Shown piece by piece: positions 26,108 through 33,136 of a DNA stretch of 64,000 nucleotides (positions within the stretch are counted from its first letter, which is position 1; every line of letters starts with the position of its first letter). This stretch comes from Pseudomonas crudilactis (GTDB lineage Bacteria > Pseudomonadota > Gammaproteobacteria > Pseudomonadales > Pseudomonadaceae), in contig NZ_WXVV01000002.1 in the NCBI RefSeq assembly GCF_013433315.1, positions 248,001 through 312,000 of the forward strand. The letters are read 5' to 3'. A program made the translations under genes and the position numbers. Under the pieces are notes generated by a model. The model was not told the DNA's origin and did not search any database. It saw only the letters and a program-made list of their open reading frames with translations.

Positions 26108-27153
26108 TTACTGGCTCCCTGAATGATCAGGCGGGAATCGTCTTTCGGATCGACCGTGGTCACTGATCCGGCCTGACCGAGAATCTTCGGCATGCGTTCG
26201 CGGTAAAGGCGCAGGAGCATTTGCGGGTCAGTGCTCTTGGCCAGGCTCGACACCGTGGCAGTATCGGCAGAGGCTTTAGCCAAGCGCTCACCGGCCTGTG
26301 CGTGAGCGACTTGCAGCGTGCGGTCGGCTTGTTCATTGGCGGTCTGGGTGAGTTTCTCGGCGTCGGTGCGCGCATTGGCCACTGCTTTGTCGGCTTGCTG
26401 ACTGGCCGTCAAAACCGCATTGAAAGCACTGACCGCAGGATCGGGCAGACTCGATTGCACATCGACCCGCGCCACTTCAATCCCGATGCCCTGCCCGCTC
26501 GCCTTCAACTCGGCCAAGCGTTTGTTGATGCCCTGCACCAAGTCACCACGGAGCCTTTCACGACGCTCGGCAGCCTGATTGTCAGCACCGATCAATTCCG
26601 GGCGAGCGACCAGAATGGTGTCCAGATCCCTGGCGGCCGTCAGCGCCACCGCGCTGCGAGTGACCAATCGATCGAGCGCCGGCAGCACATGATCGGCCTG
26701 CAACACGAAGTCATAGGGGTCGGTGACTTTGTAGAAGACCCGCACATCCAGCTGCACGACGCCGGCATCACCGGTCAATAAATAACCAGACCCCGCCAGG
26801 GCATCGCTGAGTGGTGTGGCAAAGGAAGCGATGCGATCAGCCTTGAGTGCCTCATCGCTGCGCAACAGGTTTTCCACCCGCCGCTCGATCACCCGATCCG
26901 CAGCTGGCAACAAAACCACCTGTTCGAACGGCTGTGGCCAAGCCAACAACAGCCCCGCGTTCTGCACGCGATCCAGAGCACCAAAGTGCAAAACCACAGC
27001 ACGATTCTGCGGGTCTATCTGCCGCACATTGGAAAATGCCCAAGCCAATGCGGCCAACACTGTCACCGCATACAGGGCGAGAAATGCCAAACGACCGGCC
27101 TCAATCCACGGACTGTTTAGCGAATGTGTTCCACGTGGAACTTCTTCACTCAT
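26104..27153 (-). CDS. SPFH protein, HflC-like (third of three)
   Basis: A 349-residue single-pass membrane protein: cytosolic tail of about 19 residues, membrane segment RLAFLALYAVTVLAALAWAF, SPFH/Band 7 domain (VRQIDPQNRAVVLHFGAL ... RVFYKVTDPYDFV), then a long Ala-rich coiled coil (about 240-315). Band 7 proteins form ring-like oligomers that organise membrane proteases. ATGA overlaps on both sides couple it to the His-rich SPFH gene and the ATPase. Residues 5-9 (VPRGT) are encoded by a parS site. Confidence 0.85.
   Translation of the reverse strand: MSEEVPRGTHSLNSPWIEAGRLAFLALYAVTVLAALAWAFSNVRQIDPQNRAVVLHFGALDRVQNAGLLLAWPQPFEQVVLLPAADRVIERRVENLLRSDEALKADRIASFATPLSDALAGSGYLLTGDAGVVQLDVRVFYKVTDPYDFVLQADHVLPALDRLVTRSAVALTAARDLDTILVARPELIGADNQAAERRERLRGDLVQGINKRLAELKASGQGIGIEVARVDVQSSLPDPAVSAFNAVLTASQQADKAVANARTDAEKLTQTANEQADRTLQVAHAQAGERLAKASADTATVSSLAKSTDPQMLLRLYRERMPKILGQAGSVTTVDPKDDSRLIIQGASK
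27127..27142. other. parS site at the start of the HflC-like gene
   Basis: TGTTCCACGTGGAACT with the perfect palindrome GTTCCACGTGGAAC at 27128-27141. In the gene it reads VPRGT, residues 5-9, just ahead of the membrane segment. Confidence 0.85.
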
Positions 27154-28190
27154 GGCTGCGATCCGGATTTGCTGTCGAGTGTTGGCGGGCCGTCGACCAG
27201 CACGCGGAATGGCGCCGCGTCAGTGCGCAAGATCAGTTTGGTGTCCGGGGTAACAATGGTGCCAAGGGTGTCCAGCGAGCGCAGCAAGTTGTAGAGCTGC
27301 GGTGAACTGGCGTAGGCGCGGCCATAAATCTGCGCCGCTTCGACGCGGGACTGCGCTTCGATTTCAGCCGCTTTTACCGTCGCATCAGCCTGCACAATTC
27401 GCGCATCGCGCTCGGCAGCGGAACGGATTTGCGCAGCTTCACGTTTGCCGATAGCCGTACGCTCGGTAGCGATTGTTTCACGCTCGGCACGCATACGATC
27501 GACCGTGGCGGTGAGCGTCACCGACGGCAAGGTCAAACGCTCGATACCGACTTGTACGACACGCACGCCATACGTCGCGAGCAATTGCTGATCAATCTGC
27601 TGACGCAGCTGCGCTTCGAATTCAGCGATGTGCACCTGACTGGCATCGGTGTTGACCAAATTGGCCAGATCGAAGCTGCTGGCCGTGGTTTCCAGCGCCG
27701 AGCCGACGAAAGTGCGGATCTGCCGCGCGGCTTCGTCCGGCTGGTTCTGTACCGCGCGCATGAAACGCTGCACATTGTCTGGATCACCCTGCACCTGCCA
27801 CGCCACGTAGGCCTGCACGATGATGCGTAAACCGTCGCGAGTGCCGACATCCTGCAAGCCGCTGGAGGTGGTGCGCAAACGCAAATCCACCGGAATCGCC
27901 GCCTCGAATGGCGCCGGCCAGCGCCAACTCAAACCCGGATCAAGCAACACCCGCGACGGGTTACCAAAACGCGTGATGACCGTGGCTTCGCCCGATCGTA
28001 CCTGCACCAGGCTCGCTGCTGCGACGGCGAACGCCACCAGCAACACTGCCCAACCCATGCGTCGCCACGGGAAAGGGCCACCCTCCTCCGGCGCACCGTG
28101 GTGATGATGCCCATGATGATGGTGATGCCCGCCGTGGCCATGATCGTGGCCGCTGTGATCATGCGGTTCGTGAGTATGCGACTGGCTCAA
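27150..28190 (-). CDS. SPFH protein with His-rich N-terminus (HflK/HflC-like, second of three)
   Basis: A 346-residue protein starting at TTG 28190, strongly supported by AGGAGT seven bases upstream; the next Met lies just at the membrane segment. Residues 1-31 contain 16 His (five in a row at 22-26, four at 28-31), a likely cytosolic metal-binding tail. Then the membrane segment MGWAVLLVAFAVAAASLVQV, a Band 7 domain (GEATVITRFGNPSRVLLDPGLSW-like), and an Ala/Glu/Arg-rich coiled coil. The His tail and the ATPase downstream suggest it presents metal. Coupled to both neighbours by 3-4 base overlaps. Confidence 0.85.
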   Translation of the reverse strand: MSQSHTHEPHDHSGHDHGHGGHHHHHGHHHHGAPEEGGPFPWRRMGWAVLLVAFAVAAASLVQVRSGEATVITRFGNPSRVLLDPGLSWRWPAPFEAAIPVDLRLRTTSSGLQDVGTRDGLRIIVQAYVAWQVQGDPDNVQRFMRAVQNQPDEAARQIRTFVGSALETTASSFDLANLVNTDASQVHIAEFEAQLRQQIDQQLLATYGVRVVQVGIERLTLPSVTLTATVDRMRAERETIATERTAIGKREAAQIRSAAERDARIVQADATVKAAEIEAQSRVEAAQIYGRAYASSPQLYNLLRSLDTLGTIVTPDTKLILRTDAAPFRVLVDGPPTLDSKSGSQP

Positions 28191-30148
28191 TGGGCGACTC
28201 CTGGTTGAGCGGTGATGCGCGCGGGCGTCGGGTCAGCCGGCAGCGTGAAGGTCCGCAGATCGATGGTCGGCGCATTGCTGCTGCCACCGAGACGATGGTC
28301 GAGTACCAGCAATTTGGCTTTGCTCAGGCCTTGGCCGAGCTGACCGAGATATTGCTCGAGCACGAAAGCCTGACCGGCACTGGCGTAGGCTTTTTGCTCA
28401 GCCGTGAATTTCAGATCCGCCGCCTGCGCGGTGGCGCCGGTTTCGCGGGCATTGGCGCTGGCCTGATCGCGAGCAAGGCTGGCCTGCAATTGCGCCTGAT
28501 TGCTCGCCTCGGCCGCCGCGCCACGCTCACGGGAAATCAACGCTTGCGCGCCGATCTGCGCGGCTTGCACGCTGTGATAGGCATTGGCGGCACCGGCCGG
28601 CGGGTGGATGGCTTCGACCACCGTGGCGAGAATTTCCACGCCACTGTTGAGTTGTTGCAGATCACTTTGCACCGCGCGACCGATCTCCTCGCCCAACCCG
28701 ACCCGGTCTTCACCGAGTAAACCGTCGAGCGTGCGCGAGGCAAAGTCGTGCACCAGAATCCGGCTCGCCGTGCTGCGAATCAGCGTCGACACATCGGCGC
28801 TGTTATAGGTTGCGGCCAGCGCGGCCTGATCGGTCAAGCCAATGCGATAGACGAACCGCACGTCCATGTTGACGATCTGAAAGCTCTGCTGAGCGCCACG
28901 GCTGCTGGCAATGACTTGCGACTTGTCGTTGACGTGGCTGGCGTCCCACAAACGGTTGGCTGTGATCGGCGCCGGGCCTTCGGCGGGATCGGCCTGCAGC
29001 AGTGCCGGGGTTTCGCCAACGCTGGTGGCCAATTCGTGCACCACGCCGTTTTCGACGATTAATACTCGGCCCAATGGCCACGGCAAACCTGTGTGCAATC
29101 CCGGGCCGAACACCTGCACCGGTTCGCCGAAACGCTCATAAATGCCGCGACCCTGTAGTGGGATTTCATGGATACCGGTGAGCAACCAGCCGACCGCTGC
29201 GACGAGCGCCAGCACCGGCAGAAACGCTCGGCGCATGTAACTGAACGCCCAGATCTGACGCAGATCGATGCCAAAGCGGTTGTGCAATTCGTGCTGCAAC
29301 GCGAGTAAAGGCTGGGGTGGCCAACGCAGCATATCGGCGACAAAACTGCGCGCCAGCAACGTTGGCTCAAGCTGTTCGTGACGAGGGCTGAAGACTGAAA
29401 GAACGGCGCGCAATAGCCACTCGATCGCGACCAATCCCGGCAAGATACCCATCAGTACAGAAACGCGAACTGGCCAAATGACATTCTCGCCAGCGAACAA
29501 CAAACACAGCGCGCCGAGCACCAGGCTGATGATCGACACGCGCGTCAATTGCGCCAATGAACCTGCTTCCGGCCATTGCGCGGGATTCTCCTGAGCCAGT
29601 TGTCGCTCCAGCACCAACAAGCCGAACGCGAGCAGCAATGCCAACGCCGCGCCCACCGTGGCGGACAATCCAACGGCTGCGGCGGGCAATGCGAGGTTCC
29701 ACACCTGTTCGATACTCAGCGCCACCAACAACGCCCAGCCGCCTAACCACAGCGTCGCTGCACCGATCTGGCCAAGCATATGCAAACCACGCTGACTGAG
29801 GCGATCCAGCAACCGTTCGTACCAACCTCCAGGCGCAGAGAACTCCTCATCGGCGTTCGGCGCCAGCACAACAGGATTCATCACCCGCGCGCGCCATTGC
29901 GTCACCCACCACGCTGATTGCAGCCCGGCGACCAACACCAGCAGCGCCGCGCTCAAATTAACCAGCAGCGGCAGCCACAATGACTGCGGGGCAAACAGCC
30001 CGACAAAAAACGCCAGCACCCACCCTGCCCCGGCCAATGCGCCGAAACTGAATGCCCAGCGGCGCAGACGCCGGCCCTGCGCGGCCGCCTGCTGAAAGCG
30101 CGGCAGTCCGGTCACGTGCGTGCCATCCACTTCCAGATCAACTTGCAT
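28187..30148 (-). CDS. Large SPFH protein with multi-pass N-terminal domain (HflK-like, first of three)
   Basis: A 653-residue protein. The first ~320 residues hold six or seven membrane segments (for example WVLAFFVGLF, LPLLVNLSAALLVLVAGL, LWLGGWALLVALSI, LALLLAFGLLVL, VSIISLVLGALCLLFA, FLPVLALVAAVGWLLTGI), absent from ordinary HflK. An SPFH domain follows (QGRGIYERFGEPVQVFGPGLHTGLP ... DVRFVYRIGLTD), then an Ala/Gln-rich coiled coil and a short tail. First gene of the four-gene operon, 34 bases from a Zur-like palindrome. GGGGTG precedes ATG 30148. Confidence 0.83.
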   Translation of the reverse strand: MQVDLEVDGTHVTGLPRFQQAAAQGRRLRRWAFSFGALAGAGWVLAFFVGLFAPQSLWLPLLVNLSAALLVLVAGLQSAWWVTQWRARVMNPVVLAPNADEEFSAPGGWYERLLDRLSQRGLHMLGQIGAATLWLGGWALLVALSIEQVWNLALPAAAVGLSATVGAALALLLAFGLLVLERQLAQENPAQWPEAGSLAQLTRVSIISLVLGALCLLFAGENVIWPVRVSVLMGILPGLVAIEWLLRAVLSVFSPRHEQLEPTLLARSFVADMLRWPPQPLLALQHELHNRFGIDLRQIWAFSYMRRAFLPVLALVAAVGWLLTGIHEIPLQGRGIYERFGEPVQVFGPGLHTGLPWPLGRVLIVENGVVHELATSVGETPALLQADPAEGPAPITANRLWDASHVNDKSQVIASSRGAQQSFQIVNMDVRFVYRIGLTDQAALAATYNSADVSTLIRSTASRILVHDFASRTLDGLLGEDRVGLGEEIGRAVQSDLQQLNSGVEILATVVEAIHPPAGAANAYHSVQAAQIGAQALISRERGAAAEASNQAQLQASLARDQASANARETGATAQAADLKFTAEQKAYASAGQAFVLEQYLGQLGQGLSKAKLLVLDHRLGGSSNAPTIDLRTFTLPADPTPARITAQPGVAH

Positions 30149-30182
30149 ATCACCCCAAATTCATTAGCCCACACCGCATATC

Positions 30183-30195
30183 GTTACGATATAAC
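30183..30195. promoter_or_regulatory. Candidate degenerate Zur box upstream of the SPFH/HmtA operon
   Basis: GTTACGATATAAC: the right half TATAAC is the exact Zur half-site and the left half GTTACG differs from GTTATA at two positions. It sits within a longer inverted repeat TCGTTA-N5-TAACGA (30181-30197). It is 34 bases upstream of the large SPFH gene and 165 from the divergent lpd. Confidence 0.6.
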
Positions 30196-30359
30196 GAAAA
30201 GCGTGAAATATTCGTACACAATTGCGCCCATTCAAAGACGCCCAACCTGTCGCTTGCCTGAAGCCTTGACCGAAAAGCCTCGAAACGCACATATTACGTT
30301 CGTAATTTTTATTCAGAACTACTTTTAGCGATCCGCATCCATCCAACAGGAGCAAGCGC

Positions 30360-31760
30360 ATGAGCAACTATGACGTAGTGATTCTGGGCGGCGGCCCCGG
30401 CGGTTATAACGCGGCGATCCGCGCGGGGCAGCTGGGCCTCAAGGCCGCTTGCGTGGAAGGTCGCGCGACGCTCGGCGGCACCTGCCTGAACGTCGGTTGC
30501 ATGCCGTCCAAAGCCCTGTTGCATGCCTCGGAGCTGTACGACGCGGCGATGGGCGCGGAATTCGCCAACCTCGGTATAGAGGTCAAACCGACCCTGAACC
30601 TCGCGCAAATGATGAAGCAGAAAGACGAGAGCGTGGCCGGCCTGACCAAAGGCATCGAGTTTCTCTTTCGCAAGAACAAGGTCGACTGGATCAAGGGCTG
30701 GGGCCACATCGACGGCCCGGGCAAGGTCACGGTGACCGACGATCAGGTCGGCAAAGTCGAACTGACCGCGAAGGACATCATCATCGCCACCGGTTCCGAG
30801 CCCACTCCCCTGCCCGGCGTCGAGATCGACAACAAACGCATCCTCGACTCGACCGGTGCACTGTCGCTCAGTGAAGTGCCCAAGCATCTGGTGGTGATCG
30901 GCGCCGGGGTTATCGGCCTGGAGCTGGGCTCAGTGTGGCGGCGGCTCGGCGCGCAGGTCACCGTGGTCGAATACCTCGACCGCATCTGCCCGGGCGTCGA
31001 TGGCGAGGCCGGCAAAACCCTGCAACGCTCACTGAGCAAACAAGGCATCGCGTTCAAGTTGAGTTCGAAAGTCACCAGCGCCACGTCTTCCGCAAGCGGT
31101 GTGCAACTCAGCGTTGAGCCGGCCGCTGGCGGCACTGCCGAGTTGCTTGAAGCCGATTACGTGCTGGTCGCTATCGGTCGTCGCCCGTACACCCAGGGCC
31201 TCGGTCTGGAAAACGTCGGCCTGAGTACCGACAAACGCGGCATGCTCGCCAACAAACAGCACCGCACCGAAGCCGCCGGGGTCTGGGTGATCGGCGACGT
31301 CACGTCCGGGCCGATGCTCGCGCACAAGGCTGAAGACGAAGCGATGGCCTGCGTCGAGCAGATCCATGGCAAGGCTGGCGAGGTCAATTACGACCTGATC
31401 CCCAACGTGATCTACACCCGACCGGAACTGGCCAGCGTCGGCAAGACTGAAGAACAGCTCAAGGCTGAAGGCCGTGCCTACAAGGTCGGCAAGTTTCCGT
31501 TCACAGCCAACAGCCGGGCGAAGATCAACCATGAGACCGAGGGGTTCGCCAAAGTCCTCGCTGATGAGCGCACCGATGAAGTCCTCGGCGTGCACCTGGT
31601 CGGCCCGAGCGTGAGTGAAATGATTGGCGAGTTTTGTGTGGCGATGGAGTTCAGTGCGTCGGCGGAAGACATTGCGTTGACGTGTCACCCTCATCCGACC
31701 CGGTCGGAAGCGTTGCGCCAGGCGGCGATGAATGTCGAGGGGATGGCGACGCAGATGTAG
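30360..31760 (+). CDS. lpdA: Dihydrolipoyl dehydrogenase
   Basis: A 466-residue FAD flavoprotein, the E3 component of 2-oxoacid dehydrogenase complexes. FAD-binding VILGGGPGGYNAAIRAGQLG, redox disulfide GGTCLNVGCMPSK (Cys42, Cys47), NAD-binding VVIGAGVIGLELGSVW, and the dimer-interface catalytic pair CHPHPTRSEAL near the end. It stands alone, not with E1/E2 genes, which fits an lpd3-type extra copy. Divergent from the SPFH operon; a REPIN follows. Confidence 0.92.
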   Translation: MSNYDVVILGGGPGGYNAAIRAGQLGLKAACVEGRATLGGTCLNVGCMPSKALLHASELYDAAMGAEFANLGIEVKPTLNLAQMMKQKDESVAGLTKGIEFLFRKNKVDWIKGWGHIDGPGKVTVTDDQVGKVELTAKDIIIATGSEPTPLPGVEIDNKRILDSTGALSLSEVPKHLVVIGAGVIGLELGSVWRRLGAQVTVVEYLDRICPGVDGEAGKTLQRSLSKQGIAFKLSSKVTSATSSASGVQLSVEPAAGGTAELLEADYVLVAIGRRPYTQGLGLENVGLSTDKRGMLANKQHRTEAAGVWVIGDVTSGPMLAHKAEDEAMACVEQIHGKAGEVNYDLIPNVIYTRPELASVGKTEEQLKAEGRAYKVGKFPFTANSRAKINHETEGFAKVLADERTDEVLGVHLVGPSVSEMIGEFCVAMEFSASAEDIALTCHPHPTRSEALRQAAMNVEGMATQM

Positions 31761-31793
31761 GCTTCTGAAATCTTTATTGACCGGACTGCCGCT

Positions 31794-31875
31794 TTCGCGA
31801 GCAAGCTCGCTCCCACATTCGACCGTGATACGCCTGAAAGAGCGCGGTCACTGTGGGAGCGAGCTTGCTCGCGAA
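31794..31875. repeat. REPIN
   Basis: Arms 31794-31817 (TTCGCGAGCAAGCTCGCTCC...) and 31852-31875 are exact inverted copies of the T-variant REP, spacer 34 bases, between convergent lpdA and the Lrp-type regulator. Confidence 0.9.
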
Positions 31876-31889
31876 GGATGCGACTCGGT

Positions 31890-32363
31890 CTATAGCGGAA
31901 GATGTCCGAGAGGCAACGCCCCCGGCGTCTTCACCGTATGAATCGCAAAGTTGCTGCGAATGTCACTCACCCCCGGCAGCTTCAGCAGGCAGCCGCTGAG
32001 AAAACGGTCATACGCACGCAGATCCGGCACTACCACTTGCAGCAAAAAGTCCGACTCTCCCGACACCAGAAACGCGGAAATCACTTCCGGCAGCGCCGTC
32101 ACCGCAGCATAAAACGCCTCGGCCTGTGCATCGTTGTGGCGCTCGACCTTGACCCCGACAAACACCGTCAGCCCCAGCCCGACTTCATCGCGATCGAGAT
32201 TGGCCTGATAACCGCGAATCACCCCAGCCTCTTCGAGCATCCGTACCCGGCGCAGGCACGGCGAGGCTGACAAGCCGATTTCATCCGCCAGCTCGACATT
32301 GCTCAGCCGCCCGTTACGTTGCAGGGCCGCGAGAATCTTGCGATCGAAGGCATCGAGTTTCAT
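31890..32363 (-). CDS. Lrp/AsnC-family transcriptional regulator
   Basis: A 157-residue regulator: N-terminal winged helix (LDAFDRKILAALQRNGRLSNVELADEIGLSASPCLRRVRMLEEAGVIRGY) and C-terminal ligand-binding RAM domain (GLTVFVGVKVERH..., SAFLVSGESDFLLQVVV). It diverges from a LysE-type exporter across 143 bases, the usual arrangement of an amino-acid-sensing activator with the exporter it controls. Confidence 0.92.
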   Translation of the reverse strand: MKLDAFDRKILAALQRNGRLSNVELADEIGLSASPCLRRVRMLEEAGVIRGYQANLDRDEVGLGLTVFVGVKVERHNDAQAEAFYAAVTALPEVISAFLVSGESDFLLQVVVPDLRAYDRFLSGCLLKLPGVSDIRSNFAIHTVKTPGALPLGHLPL

Positions 32364-32506
32364 GTTTGGCAGATTCCGATAGTCATGACATGAAAAACCA
32401 GCAGGTTATGCCAATTAAAGGTGTTTTTAAAGCTGACTACGCAAGCACCTGCCCCGGCCTTTGGCCCTAGACTTGGCGCACGAATCGACAACGAAAGGGC
32501 TGCAAC

Positions 32507-33136
32507 ATGGCGAGTCTCTGGCTGTTTTTCCTGGCACTGGCGGTAGTCTTTCTATTGCCCGGCCCGGACATGATCCTGCTGCTGCAAACCGGCGCTCGGC
32601 AGGGACGCGGCGCGGCACTGGCCACCGCTGTCGGTCTGGGCGTCGCCCGTGGTTGTCACGTCGCCCTGGCGGCGTTGGGGCTGGCGGCACTGTTCAAAGC
32701 GGCGCCGTGGACGTTCGAGGTGGTGCGATTGGCGGGGGCGGCGTATCTGCTGTGGATCGGCATTCAATGCCTGCGCAGCACCCTGCTGCCGAACCTGAAT
32801 GCGGGTGAGGCTGGTGAGGCGCATGGGCAATGGCGCGCAGCGATCCGCCGCGGTTTGCTGACCAACCTGCTCAACCCCAAAGCGCTGCTGTTCTGTTCGG
32901 TGTTGCTACCGCAATTCATCGTCAATGACGGCGCACCAGTGCTGAGTCAATTCGCCGTGCTCGGCATGCTGCTGGTCGGCGTCGGCCTGCTGTTCGACAG
33001 CGCTTACGCGCTGACCGGCGCCGCGCTGGGTCGTTGGCTGCAACACAGTCCAACGGCCCAACGCGTACAACAATGGCTGTTCGGCAGCCTGCTGATCGGT
33101 TTCGCCGTGCGCCTGACGTTCGTCCAGCAGGCTTAG
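32507..33136 (+). CDS. LysE/RhtB-family amino acid exporter
   Basis: A 209-residue inner-membrane protein with about six segments and the family motif VFLLPGPDMILLLQTGARQGRGAALATAVGLGVARGC, then GLLTNLLNPKALLFCSVLLPQF. Exports an amino acid, substrate unknown; probably switched on by the divergent Lrp-type protein. Its stop overlaps that of the converging TPR-like gene by two to three bases. Confidence 0.9.
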   Translation: MASLWLFFLALAVVFLLPGPDMILLLQTGARQGRGAALATAVGLGVARGCHVALAALGLAALFKAAPWTFEVVRLAGAAYLLWIGIQCLRSTLLPNLNAGEAGEAHGQWRAAIRRGLLTNLLNPKALLFCSVLLPQFIVNDGAPVLSQFAVLGMLLVGVGLLFDSAYALTGAALGRWLQHSPTAQRVQQWLFGSLLIGFAVRLTFVQQA

